A stretch of DNA of 64,000 nucleotides from an uncultured Vampirovibrio sp. (GCA_910584405.1 CAJUAL010000003.1:18288-82287), one strand, 5' to 3'; counted from the stretch's first letter, positions 52,566 through 60,917 are shown. The notes: generated by a model from the letters alone, not told the origin. Numbers and translations are program-made.

Positions 52566-52576
52566 ATTAGCTTATG

Positions 52577-53269
52577 TTATTTGATGTTTTTAAGTAATTT
52601 TTTAAAGTAATCAGGGTCATCTTTTGCTTTAACTGTACAGGATATTCCATTCACCATGGAAGTACTGTTATAGTTGCATTCTCTTGTTAAATTTGGGTAT
52701 GCTGAACGAGGTTCTCCCATTGGTACAATCTCTTCTTTCCCATCTAATAATTGAAATGTAAATACGTCATATCCAAGTCTGTTTGGTTTTCCTTTTGCTC
52801 CATTAATATCTATAAACATATAACATTTATTGTCCGGATGATTGGGTGGATTTTCAAAATTTATTGTCATTCCGTTTTGCAGTATAAGTGTTCCATCGTC
52901 TAACCATGCCTCCCCTAAATAATATTTTCCGTTAAGGGTTTTATAAAATCCTGCCGCTTGTAATATAGCTTTGCATTTGCTTCCGTATCTTATATTTCCA
53001 CAATCTGTTGAACCAACCATATATTTTGAAAAAACTTTATATAAACCTCCAATACCTTTTCCATAAGTTGCGCAATCAATGGATATTTCATCAGCTATCA
53101 TTTGTCTTGTTGCTTGATTTAGAATAGAATATGCTTCTAAAAATTGAGAACGAAGTTGTGAAGCCTTGTAACCATTTATTAGAGTTGGAATAGTCATTGC
53201 TGCAACTATTCCTATAATACCTAATGTAATCAGTGTTTCTGCCAGCGTAAAACCTTTTTTATTCTTCAT
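52577..53269 (-). CDS. Prepilin-like protein (short leader)
   Basis: A 230-aa prepilin with a short charged leader MKNKKG directly before FTLAETLITLGIIGIVAAMT, so the cleavage site and helix are canonical. The mature part is Cys-containing and ends with the shared motif DINGAKGKPNRLGYDVFTFQ and a C-terminal KAKDDPDYFKKLLKNIK. It is a close relative of the gene at 59950 in its C-terminal half. It is divergent from an XRE regulator, with a strong promoter and 13-bp direct repeats between. Assembly genes are not in the window. Confidence 0.9.
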   Translation of the reverse strand: MKNKKGFTLAETLITLGIIGIVAAMTIPTLINGYKASQLRSQFLEAYSILNQATRQMIADEISIDCATYGKGIGGLYKVFSKYMVGSTDCGNIRYGSKCKAILQAAGFYKTLNGKYYLGEAWLDDGTLILQNGMTINFENPPNHPDNKCYMFIDINGAKGKPNRLGYDVFTFQLLDGKEEIVPMGEPRSAYPNLTRECNYNSTSMVNGISCTVKAKDDPDYFKKLLKNIK

Positions 53270-53297
53270 TTATATCACCTTTATTTAAAAATATAAA

Positions 53298-53340
53298 TAT
53301 TATTTATCACTATTATGTATTATTTATCACCTTTTGTCAA
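53298..53340 (-). promoter_or_regulatory. Promoter and direct-repeat operator of the 52577 prepilin
   Basis: On the minus strand TTGACA (53335-53340), a 17-base spacer and CATAAT (53312-53317). Two identical 13-bp repeats, TATTATTTATCAC (53298-53310 and 53318-53330), lie 20 bases apart, flanking and overlapping the promoter. The spacing is two helical turns, fitting a repressor binding two sites on one face. Confidence 0.75.
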
Positions 53341-53368
53341 TATATTCTATATGAGTGTAGTTATATCT

Positions 53369-53390
53369 TATAGTATGCTTAGCTACTATA
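53369..53390 (+). promoter_or_regulatory. Inverted repeat upstream of the XRE gene
   Basis: TATAGTA (53369-53375), eight-base spacer TGCTTAGC, TACTATA (53384-53390). It is 17 bases before the XRE start and could be an autoregulatory site. Confidence 0.5.
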
Positions 53391-53406
53391 TTTTTGGTGG
53401 TATTTT

Positions 53407-53724
53407 ATGACAAATAATAAAAAAGAACTTTTAGGTTTAAGAATAAAAGAATTTCGTGAAAATAGAAGGTATACACAAGATAGGCTTGCAGAGATGGTTG
53501 GGATTGATCCAAAACATCTTAGTCGGATTGAGAACGGAAGAAATTATCCGTCATTAGAAACTCTTGAAAAAATTTTAGATAATTTAGATGTTTCTTATGA
53601 AGAGATTTTTAATTTTAAACTTATTGTTTCAAAAGGCGATTTAATTAGAAAGATTAATAACAGACTGGAAGCCTTGGATGAAACCAAGTTAAAACTTGTT
53701 TATAATATCGTAAATGAATTGTAA
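53407..53724 (+). CDS. XRE-family transcriptional regulator
   Basis: A 105-aa protein. Residues 8-66 form an XRE-type helix-turn-helix: RIKEFRENRRYTQDRLAEMV, then GIDPKHLSRIENGRNYPSLE. The remaining helix may dimerise. Start ATG has GGTGG six bases upstream. Divergent from one prepilin (52577) and followed, tail-to-tail, by another (53731). Likely represses or activates the neighbouring prepilin promoter, by context. Confidence 0.88.
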   Translation: MTNNKKELLGLRIKEFRENRRYTQDRLAEMVGIDPKHLSRIENGRNYPSLETLEKILDNLDVSYEEIFNFKLIVSKGDLIRKINNRLEALDETKLKLVYNIVNEL

Positions 53725-53730
53725 TATTAG

Positions 53731-54513
53731 TTATTTTGTTGTGTTTAGTACGTATCTGGCAGCAGCAGAGCCCGGGGCAACTGTTCCGTCATAAAATATT
53801 ACCGGGAAAACATCAGCCATATGCTGCGGGTCATTTGGAACAACACAGCTTGCGCTTATATCTCTGGTATGAGATTTACCGTCTTTACAGCGAACTTCTT
53901 TATTTGGTAAGCTTACACCGTTTACATCAATCCATCCAAGGCAGTATCTGTGGAATTCCGTTTCTGTCATACGTTGCTCAAGTGTTTTGTTACCTAAGGA
54001 ACATTCTGTTGTTGGAGAATGGAATGCGAAGAATGAACCGTCTTTTAATTGGTAGTAGTATAAGTTCACTCCTCTTTCTTTAATTTCAGTATCTGAGGTT
54101 GTTCCTTTATTATATAAGTCGCGATAATATAGTGTGTTATTAGGGGTTTTGAGATTCGTATAGTTAAATATTGTTACACCAGTTAGACTTCCGTTAAATA
54201 TTGCACAAACAGACATTACGGTTTCAGGGTTATCTGTTTTATTGCAGGCTTGACCTGCTGAGCCAAAGTCAAAATCATGGTTTGCGATATTCATTTTTAC
54301 GGCTTGATTAAGAGAGGATAGTGTTTTTTTATATTGCGAACGGTATTTAGCTCCATTAGTATTTGCAATTAGAGTAGGTATAGTCATTGCCGCAACTACG
54401 CCGATAATTCCAAGAGTGATAAGAACTTCAGCTAATGTAAAACCAAATTTTGCGGCTATTGGTAGCAAAGTTACGTGCGTAGCACCTTCCGCTAATGTAA
54501 AATTGTTTTTCAT
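53731..54513 (-). CDS. Prepilin-like protein with duplicated FTLAE leader
   Basis: A 260-aa prepilin. The leader holds one FTLAE copy at residues 5-9 (MKNNFTLAEGATHV) and a second, functional-looking one after LLPIAAKFG, which begins FTLAEVLITLGIIGVVAAMT. The extra segment from residue 5 to 24 is in frame. The mature part is Cys-containing and has WIDVNGVSLPN, the shared C-terminal motif. Divergent from the XRE regulator at 54586. Cleavage most likely after KFG. Confidence 0.88.
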   Translation of the reverse strand: MKNNFTLAEGATHVTLLPIAAKFGFTLAEVLITLGIIGVVAAMTIPTLIANTNGAKYRSQYKKTLSSLNQAVKMNIANHDFDFGSAGQACNKTDNPETVMSVCAIFNGSLTGVTIFNYTNLKTPNNTLYYRDLYNKGTTSDTEIKERGVNLYYYQLKDGSFFAFHSPTTECSLGNKTLEQRMTETEFHRYCLGWIDVNGVSLPNKEVRCKDGKSHTRDISASCVVPNDPQHMADVFPVIFYDGTVAPGSAAARYVLNTTK

Positions 54514-54538
54514 ACTATCCCTTTCTTTTATAAATAAA

Positions 54539-54592
54539 TCGCTATTATAATAGTTATATATTTATTATTATATATAGCGACAAAAATGTCAA
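54539..54592 (-). promoter_or_regulatory. Promoter and inverted repeat of the 53731 prepilin
   Basis: TCGCTAT (54539-54545) and ATAGCGA (54574-54580) form an inverted repeat with a 28-base AT-rich centre. On the minus strand TTGACA (54587-54592), a 17-base spacer and AATAAT (54564-54569) make a promoter whose -35 lies within the beginning of the divergent XRE frame. Repressor binding at the repeat would block both directions. Confidence 0.65.
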
Positions 54593-54831
54593 TAATATAT
54601 GATAAATACATGGATAAAGATAGTTTTAAAAAAGAAATCGGATTTAAGATTAAGATTGAGAGAATGAGAAGGAAAATTTCGCAGGAAAAATTAGCAGAAA
54701 TGGTTGATTGCAGTCTTTCTTATATTGGTTTTGTTGAACGTGGAGAGATGTCTTTATCTTTGTATAATTTTGTTAAAATATCATCTGTTTTAGGGTTAAA
54801 TGTTGATGAGTTTTTGAAAGAATTTGTTTAG
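54586..54831 (+). CDS. XRE-family transcriptional regulator
   Basis: An 81-aa XRE-type regulator: IKIERMRRKISQEKLAEMVD and CSLSYIGFVERGEMSLSLYN form the helix-turn-helix. Starts possible at 54586 or at a second Met, 54610 (MDKDSFKKE); neither has a ribosome-binding site, and the prepilin -35 element overlaps the first. It is divergent from the prepilin at 53731. The stop is four bases past the mtaB stop, tail to tail. Confidence 0.85.
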   Translation: MSIIYDKYMDKDSFKKEIGFKIKIERMRRKISQEKLAEMVDCSLSYIGFVERGEMSLSLYNFVKISSVLGLNVDEFLKEFV

Positions 54832-56111
54832 ATAAGTTCTGCGTAAATTATACCGTTTTCGTATTTTGTTATTTTGACATATTGAAGAGTATTAAATAAA
54901 TCTTCGCGCTCGGATTGAACTTGAACTGTCAGGTAATTTCTTGTCATACCTTTAAGATTATTTGTATTTTTTGCTCTGTGTTTTTCAATCAATATTTCTG
55001 TAGTTTTGCCGATGTTTTTTTTGATAAACTCTTCAAGTTTTTGTTTAGAAATCTCTTTTATAATTGTAGCTCTGCGAGTTTTTTCTTCATCTGAAACCTG
55101 GTCAGGTAAAGATTCTCCTATTGTTCCTGAGCGTTTAGAATACGGGAATGTATGGATTTGGGTCAGACCTGAGCAAATTAGATTTTGTCTTGTTATTTCA
55201 AAATCTTCAAGTGTTTCGCCTGCAAAGCCTGCTATTATATCGCTTCCCAGAAACGGCAGGTCAAAAGTTTTGTTAATTTGTTCTATTTGAGCAAGGTAGT
55301 CTTCTGTTTTATAAAATCTGTTCATTGAACGCAGGGTCTTATCATTTGCAGATTGTAGCGACAGGTGAAAATGCGGGCAGAATTTTTGTGAAGTCTTTAA
55401 AAATTCAAGCATTTCAGGCGTAATTTCTGTCGGGTTCAACGAGCCTAAACGATAGCGTTCAATTTTTGTTTTTGTTTCAATTTCTTTTAACAGGTCTAAA
55501 AGTGCCAGTCCAAAGTCTTTTCCCCATTGCCCGATGTGAATACCTGTCAACATAACTTCTTTAAAGCCTGCGTCTGAAAATTTATTAATCTGTTCTAAAA
55601 TAAACGGAATATCAGCGCTTCGGCTTTTTCCTCTTGCTTTCCAGATTATACAGTAGGTACAGCGATTATCGCAGCCGTCTTGAATTTTTAAGCTTGCACG
55701 GGTTTTGGTTGTATCGGATAAAACAACTTTATTAAATTCGGATTGTTTCATAATGTCTTTTGCATGTAGTCTGATATCTGAATTTATATAATCATATAGA
55801 TGAAGTTTCTCGTCATTACCGATTACGTAATCAATAAAGTCGTTTTTTAGTAATTCTTCTTTAGCAATTTGAGCGTAACATCCTGTCACAATATTTATAA
55901 TATGCGGATTCTTATGCTTTGCCGAGCGTAAAAGATATAAGGCTTCATTATCACTTTTATGTGTAACGGAACAGGAATTTAGTATATAAATATCAGCCTT
56001 ATTTAAAACTTTTTCTTTTATAAATCCGTGTGATATAAGGTTTTCTTCTATAATAGAACTTTCGAATTGGTTAGCTTTACAGCCCATTGTGTGAATGTTA
56101 AACTTTTTCAT
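54828..56111 (-). CDS. mtaB: tRNA t6A37 methylthiotransferase MtaB
   Basis: MtaB, 427 aa, radical-SAM enzyme adding a methylthio group to t6A37 of tRNAs reading ANN codons. Seen: N-terminal MTTase cluster domain KFNIHTMGCKANQFESSIIE, the SAM [4Fe-4S] motif DGCDNRCTYCIIWKARGKSR, and a C-terminal TRAM-like region with NLKGMTRNYLTVQV. N-terminal cysteines (GCKANQ, ILNSCSVTHKS, TGCYAQ) bind the second cluster. Distinct from MiaB by its GCKANQFE start. Confidence 0.93.
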   Translation of the reverse strand: MKKFNIHTMGCKANQFESSIIEENLISHGFIKEKVLNKADIYILNSCSVTHKSDNEALYLLRSAKHKNPHIINIVTGCYAQIAKEELLKNDFIDYVIGNDEKLHLYDYINSDIRLHAKDIMKQSEFNKVVLSDTTKTRASLKIQDGCDNRCTYCIIWKARGKSRSADIPFILEQINKFSDAGFKEVMLTGIHIGQWGKDFGLALLDLLKEIETKTKIERYRLGSLNPTEITPEMLEFLKTSQKFCPHFHLSLQSANDKTLRSMNRFYKTEDYLAQIEQINKTFDLPFLGSDIIAGFAGETLEDFEITRQNLICSGLTQIHTFPYSKRSGTIGESLPDQVSDEEKTRRATIIKEISKQKLEEFIKKNIGKTTEILIEKHRAKNTNNLKGMTRNYLTVQVQSEREDLFNTLQYVKITKYENGIIYAELI

Positions 56112-56238
56112 TCTTTTATAATATAGAAAACAATTATTATTGTAAATCTTTCTTTACATATATTATAAATTTCGCAAAAAAATTTACTTTCCGTTTTAAA
56201 ATGTATATAATTAAAATGTGAAAGGTAAGGGTGTATAC

Positions 56239-57048
56239 ATGCAAGTAAATTCAGTTTCGTTAGCATCACAAAGTTTCGAAGGTAAGAAAACAGCTCAACC
56301 GAAAAGAGTTGAAATTACTCCTGAAAAGTTTGCTAATATGAGTGATAGCGATTTAAAAATATTAGCACAAATTACGGCATCAAATCAGGTAAATGATAAA
56401 AAACATAGAAAACTAAATAAAGCAATGTTTGCAATGCTTCCTATAACAGGCGGTTTGGCAACAATGGCTGCGATGAAGAATCCGTCAAGACTTGGCAGAT
56501 TAGGTGCTCTTTTTGCTGGTTCTTGGGCAATGGTTGCCGGTTTGTTTGTTGTTGACAAATTATTAGACGGAAAACATGCTTTAGAACGTAAGTTCCCTAA
56601 ACTTCGTCAATTCAGAGATAATCATCCGATATTATCTTTGGGTGCAACTTTAACAGGCGTGTCTGTAGCCTTAAGTCTTGGTGGTCGAGGTATTGCTAAA
56701 GCAGCTGACAAAGTTCTTCCTAAATTTGAAGCATCAAAACTTTATGCAAAATATGCTCCGAAAGTTAATAAGCAGTTAACAAAACTTTCTAATCATCTTG
56801 ATAATAACTTTATTCTTAACGGAATATCAAAAGCTCTTAAGAAAGTTCCGTCATCAATAAAATCAATTGCAGGAAAAGTTGCAGAATACTCACCTATTGC
56901 GCTTGCTATTGGTATTGTCGGACATTCGCTAAATCATAGTGCAGTAAGAAACAGAGTTGCAATGGATAATTTTGTTGAACTTAAAAACGCTCAAGATGAT
57001 GTAAGAGCTCAACTTGAAGAAAAAGAATTTAATCAACCTGTTATTTAA
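56239..57048 (+). CDS. Unknown membrane-associated protein with SVSL..SFEG start
   Basis: A 269-aa protein that starts MQVNSVSLASQSFEGKK, like the small protein at 61544. Hydrophobic stretches lie near residues 65-80, 90-110 and 140-155 (AGSWAMVAGLFVVDKLL, LSLGATLTGVSVALSLGG). The rest is basic and Ala/Leu/Lys-rich, with KVAEYSPIALAIGIVGHSLN near the C-terminus. ATG 56239 is chosen because AAGGG lies seven bases before; a GTG starts 21 bases earlier. Terminated by a perfect hairpin. Function unknown. Confidence 0.72.
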   Translation: MQVNSVSLASQSFEGKKTAQPKRVEITPEKFANMSDSDLKILAQITASNQVNDKKHRKLNKAMFAMLPITGGLATMAAMKNPSRLGRLGALFAGSWAMVAGLFVVDKLLDGKHALERKFPKLRQFRDNHPILSLGATLTGVSVALSLGGRGIAKAADKVLPKFEASKLYAKYAPKVNKQLTKLSNHLDNNFILNGISKALKKVPSSIKSIAGKVAEYSPIALAIGIVGHSLNHSAVRNRVAMDNFVELKNAQDDVRAQLEEKEFNQPVI

Positions 57049-57070
57049 TTATTAAATATAAACAATTTTT

Positions 57071-57106
57071 AAAAAGTATATCAGACTTGAGTTTGATATA
57101 CTTTTT
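57071..57106 (+). terminator. Rho-independent terminator
   Basis: AAAAAGTATATCA and TGATATACTTTTT form a perfect 13-bp stem, then TATTTTAT. It ends the gene at 56239 and precedes the formyltransferase. Confidence 0.9.
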
Positions 57107-57114
57107 ATTTTATA

Positions 57115-58068
57115 ATGTCTTTTATGAAAGTTGTTGTTTTAGGAAAAGGGTTAATGCTTGCAAATATTATTCTCGGGTTAAAAGACTCAGGGGCTGAAAT
57201 TTGCGGGGTATTTCGTTATGAACAAACCCGTACAAATCCTTTGAAACTTTTTTTACAGGATACTTTTAATCCTTCAGCCGAATTTACTTTGATAAAACAA
57301 ATGAATTTACCTCAAATTAAACTAAAATCGGCTAACAGCGAGGAATTTAAACGGTTTTTGATATCTAATAATGTTGATTTGGTTATTATAGGCACCTGGA
57401 AAGAGCGCTTAAAAAAAGAAATTTTTTCTGTTCCGACTATTGGAACTGTTAATGTTCACCCGTCGCTTTTACCTAAATTCAGAGGTCCAAATCCTTATAT
57501 GCAAGTGATTTTGCAGGGCGAAAAAGAATCAGGTGTTACTTTGCATTTGGTTGATGAAAATTATGATACGGGGGCGATTTTGACTCAGAAAAAAGTCGAA
57601 ATCCATTCAGATGATACTTCAAAAGAGCTTAGAGAAAGAACAGTTGTTGCGGCTAGAGCTCTTGTTGCCGATTTTATTATAGGGTTAAATGATAATATAA
57701 CAATGCCGATTGCTCAAAGTGAAAAATTTGCAAGTTATTTTCCTAATATCTCGGGAGATGAGCGAATGCTTGATTTTACAGTCCAAACTTCAGATGAAAT
57801 TTTTAGAACTGTTAAAGCACTTCATCCGTTTTTGCCTTGTTATATTACATATAGGGGTAAATTTTTTGTTGTGAACCCTTATAAAGTCGAGGTGTTAGCG
57901 AAGGTTGAAGCGAACGCGGGTGAAATTATTGCCAAAGATGCCCAAAAGCGTTCATTGACAATTGTTTGTCGTGACGGTAAAACCGTTAAATTTGACGGTA
58001 TAAAGTTATATCGCTTAGGCTTTTTGACAGGTTTATTTCTTCAGACCGCGGTCAAGCATAACCATTAG
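57115..58068 (+). CDS. Formyltransferase family protein (Fmt-like)
   Basis: A 317-aa protein with a formyltransferase N-domain. Seen: catalytic NVHPSLLPKFRGPNPYMQVI (N, H and RG of the Fmt motif), then SGVTLHLVDENYDTGAI with the catalytic Asp, and a C-terminal Fmt-C-like domain with SGDERMLDFTVQTSDEIF. Whether it formylates initiator Met-tRNA or a sugar nucleotide is not clear; the N-terminus is shorter than classic Fmt and lacks the usual opening motif. No good ribosome-binding site; ATG 57115 or 57124. It overlaps mnmG by 36 bases tail to tail. Confidence 0.75.
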   Translation: MSFMKVVVLGKGLMLANIILGLKDSGAEICGVFRYEQTRTNPLKLFLQDTFNPSAEFTLIKQMNLPQIKLKSANSEEFKRFLISNNVDLVIIGTWKERLKKEIFSVPTIGTVNVHPSLLPKFRGPNPYMQVILQGEKESGVTLHLVDENYDTGAILTQKKVEIHSDDTSKELRERTVVAARALVADFIIGLNDNITMPIAQSEKFASYFPNISGDERMLDFTVQTSDEIFRTVKALHPFLPCYITYRGKFFVVNPYKVEVLAKVEANAGEIIAKDAQKRSLTIVCRDGKTVKFDGIKLYRLGFLTGLFLQTAVKHNH

Positions 58069-59901
58069 TATTGAAATATCAGCAGGTTTAACTCCTCCGA
58101 TACGAGAGGCTTGAGCAAGTGTTTTTGGCTTGATTTTTGACAGTTTATCTTTGGTTTCTGATGATATGTGGTCGATTTTATCATAATCAATGTCTTCCGG
58201 AATCTTGAATTTTTCAAGTTTCCCTGCCTGATTAACCTGATCTTCCTGACGTTTTATGTAGCCGTCGTATTTTATAATAACTTCAACCTGTTCGTAAACA
58301 TCTTTTGGCATATTTAAAGACGGTTCGATTTGTTGAAGTACTTTGTAAGTAATATTCGGACGTTTTAAAAGTTCAGAAGCTCTCATTCCTCGGTCAATAT
58401 GTTCTTCGTATTTTGCTAAGATTTCATTTACTTCTTCGCTTGCAGAAATTTTTAAGCCGTCAAGTTTTTCTTTTTCATCTTTAATCATTTGTTGCTTATT
58501 ATTAAATCTTTCAAACTGCTCATCATCAATTAAGCCGATTTTGTGTCCTGTCGGGGTTAAGCGTTCATCCGCATTATCTTGTCTTAACAGTAATCTGTAT
58601 TCAGAACGTGATGTTAGCATTCTATAAGGGTCTTGGATATCTTTTGTGACTAAATCATCAATTAATGTTCCGATATATGATGAGCTTCTTGAAAGTTCAA
58701 GCATTTCAGAGCCGTTCAGGTAGTTATATGCATTAATTCCTGCAATAAGACCTTGCGCTGCAGCTTCTTCATAACCGCTTGTTCCGTTGATTTGTCCGCC
58801 GAAAAACAATCCTTTTACTTTTTTAGACATTAAAGAATGTGTTGTCTGAACTGCGGGAACATAATCATATTCTACAGCGTAAGCGGGTTTTATTATGTGC
58901 GCATTTTCAAGTCCCGGTAAACTTCTTAGCATTCTTTCCTGTACATCATACGGTAAGCTTGTTGAAAACCCTTGAATATAGGTTTCATATGTTCCTAATC
59001 CTTCAGGTTCGATAAATATATGATGAGAAGGATTTGATGCAAATCTTACGATTTTATCCTCAATTGACGGACAATATCTTGGACCGACGCCGTGAATTAA
59101 GCCTTGGTACATTGGTGATTTATCAAGGTTTGAGCGGATAATCTTGTGTGTTTCTTCTGTTGTTCTTGTTAGATAACAAGGATAAGTTTTTCTAATCGGG
59201 CGATTTGGTTTAAACGAGAAAAAGCTTAATTCATCATCCCCCGGTTGAATTGTCATTTTTGAATAATCAATTGTTCTTTTATCAACGCGGGCGGGGGTTC
59301 CTGTTTTTAATTTTTTTGTTTCAATACCTAATTTATGCAGAGAATCCGATAATCCGATTGCGGCTTTTTCCCCTAATCTTCCTGCACTGTAAGATTTAAG
59401 CCCAACAAATATTCGACCTTCCAGTGAAGTTCCCGTGGTTAAAACAACGGCTCTTGCGCTGTAATGTACTCCAAATTCATCAACTGCGCCGATTATTTTG
59501 TCGTTTTCAACAAGTAATTCAGTTATACAGCATTGTTTTAAGTAAATGTTTTCGTTACTTTCAATAAGATTGCGCATATAACGAGTGTATTCGGCTTTAT
59601 CAGATTGTGCGCGAAGTGCTCTGACAGCAGGTCCTTTTGAAGAATTTAAAACTTTTAATTGTAAATAAGTCGCGTCTGTTACTTCGCCCATAACTCCGCC
59701 TAAGGCGTCAATTTCGCGAACAAGAGTTGATTTTGCAGGACCTCCGACGGCAGGGTTACAAGGTTGAAGAGCAATGTTATCGACATTTAAGGTACATAAT
59801 AAAACCTTTACTCCGAGTTTTGCACACGCTAAAGCGGCTTCGCAACCTGCGTGTCCAGCTCCGACTATAATTATATCAAATTTGTTCTTCAAGTAATCCA
59901 T
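58033..59901 (-). CDS. mnmG: tRNA uridine-5-carboxymethylaminomethyl synthesis enzyme MnmG
   Basis: MnmG (GidA), 622 aa, FAD protein that works with MnmE to modify U34 of tRNAs. Seen: DIIIVGAGHAGCEAALACAK at the N-terminus, GGPAKSTLVREIDALGGVMG, ALRAQSDKAEYTRYM, YCPSIEDKIVRF, and AEYRLLLRQDNADERLTP-like EYRLLLRQDNADERLTPTG. The C-terminal helical domain is complete. No mnmE in the window. Confidence 0.96.
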   Translation of the reverse strand: MDYLKNKFDIIIVGAGHAGCEAALACAKLGVKVLLCTLNVDNIALQPCNPAVGGPAKSTLVREIDALGGVMGEVTDATYLQLKVLNSSKGPAVRALRAQSDKAEYTRYMRNLIESNENIYLKQCCITELLVENDKIIGAVDEFGVHYSARAVVLTTGTSLEGRIFVGLKSYSAGRLGEKAAIGLSDSLHKLGIETKKLKTGTPARVDKRTIDYSKMTIQPGDDELSFFSFKPNRPIRKTYPCYLTRTTEETHKIIRSNLDKSPMYQGLIHGVGPRYCPSIEDKIVRFASNPSHHIFIEPEGLGTYETYIQGFSTSLPYDVQERMLRSLPGLENAHIIKPAYAVEYDYVPAVQTTHSLMSKKVKGLFFGGQINGTSGYEEAAAQGLIAGINAYNYLNGSEMLELSRSSSYIGTLIDDLVTKDIQDPYRMLTSRSEYRLLLRQDNADERLTPTGHKIGLIDDEQFERFNNKQQMIKDEKEKLDGLKISASEEVNEILAKYEEHIDRGMRASELLKRPNITYKVLQQIEPSLNMPKDVYEQVEVIIKYDGYIKRQEDQVNQAGKLEKFKIPEDIDYDKIDHISSETKDKLSKIKPKTLAQASRIGGVKPADISILMVMLDRGLKK

Positions 59902-59949
59902 AACTATATTATAGAATAAACAAATTTAATTTTAGGCGGAAGTTAAGCT

Positions 59950-60564
59950 TTATTTAATTTTTCTTATAGCTTCTTTAAAATAATCAGGATTGTTTTTTGC
60001 CTTTGCGGCACAACCTGCGGTACTTTGATACCATCCTGGGTTCTTTAAGTTACAATCCAAAAATCTGGTGCCGATTTCCCCCATAGGCACAAATTCCCCA
60101 TCAACTGTCTGAAACATAAAAATATCATTACCGACTTTGTTTGGCGGGTTTTTGTATCCGTTTATGTCAACGGTGATAAAACCGCTCCTTTCAAATAACC
60201 AGAATGTGCCATCAGCAAGCATTATTTGCCCATCGTCAAGATATCCGTAAAATGGACTGCCGTTTGGTCCTGTCGGATATTTGTTAATATCAACACATTT
60301 TGTACTGTGACTTGTTCCGCAATCTGTTGCGCCGGGAAGATAATTTAGAAATTGTCGGTAATTTAGCGGCATTTCTATCGCTATATCATCATTATTAAAT
60401 TTTCTTGATATTTGCTGAAGTATGGAATAATTTTTTAAAAATTGTGAATGTAATAGTTTTGCCTTGTATGAAGTGATGAGATTTGGTATTGTTATAGCGG
60501 CAACAACACCGATTATGCCCAGTGTTATTAAAGTTTCTGCAAGTGTAAATCCCTTGTTTCTCAT
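59950..60564 (-). CDS. Prepilin-like protein (short leader)
   Basis: A 204-aa prepilin with leader MRNKG and FTLAETLITLGIIGVVAAIT. Its C-terminal half is related to the 52577 gene: STKCVDIN, DGQIMLADG, DINGYKNPPNKVGNDIFMFQ, AKNNPDYFKEAIRKIK. Ribosome-binding site AAGGAGA. Divergent from an XRE gene with a perfect 16-bp palindrome between. Mature region contains four Cys that may pair. Confidence 0.9.
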   Translation of the reverse strand: MRNKGFTLAETLITLGIIGVVAAITIPNLITSYKAKLLHSQFLKNYSILQQISRKFNNDDIAIEMPLNYRQFLNYLPGATDCGTSHSTKCVDINKYPTGPNGSPFYGYLDDGQIMLADGTFWLFERSGFITVDINGYKNPPNKVGNDIFMFQTVDGEFVPMGEIGTRFLDCNLKNPGWYQSTAGCAAKAKNNPDYFKEAIRKIK

Positions 60565-60582
60565 GCAAATCTCCTTATCTCT

Positions 60583-60625
60583 ATGACTAATTAGTCATGA
60601 CCATACTAGCATATCTTATTAGAAT
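60583..60625. promoter_or_regulatory. Palindromic operator with divergent promoters
   Basis: ATGACTAATTAGTCAT (60583-60598) is a perfect palindrome. Minus strand: TAGACA...TAGTAT with 17-base spacing runs into it, for the prepilin. Plus strand: ATGACC (60597-60602), 17-base spacer, TAGAAT (60620-60625) for the XRE gene. A regulator dimer on the palindrome would affect both genes. Confidence 0.7.
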
Positions 60626-60632
60626 TGTCTAT

Positions 60633-60917
60633 ATGAAAAAATGCAGTGAAAAAGCACAAGCTGATAAGGCCTTGTTGCTTGATATTATAGGGCAGATAGT
60701 AAAAGAAAAGCGAAAAGCTTTAAATAAGGGAATATTACTGTTGAGTTATGAGTATGATATTCCGAGCAGTTCAATAGCTCAGCTTGAAAAAGGCAAAAGA
60801 GATGTGCAGATTTCTACTTTATGGAAGCTTGTTAACGCCCTGGGTATGACTTTCCCTGAGTTTGTAGACGAAGTGAATAAAAGACTGCCTGAAGGGTTTA
60901 AGTTGATTGAAGACTAA
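60633..60917 (+). CDS. XRE-family transcriptional regulator
   Basis: A 94-aa regulator from ATG 60633. The helix-turn-helix region is IGQIVKEKRKALNKGILLLS then YEYDIPSSSIAQLEKGKRDV. The earlier ATG 60597 lies inside the operator palindrome and adds 12 residues (MTILAYLIRIVY) that do not look like part of the fold; the promoter's TAGAAT sits only about eight bases before 60633, so the mRNA would be nearly leaderless. Divergent from the prepilin at 59950. Confidence 0.85.
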   Translation: MKKCSEKAQADKALLLDIIGQIVKEKRKALNKGILLLSYEYDIPSSSIAQLEKGKRDVQISTLWKLVNALGMTFPEFVDEVNKRLPEGFKLIED

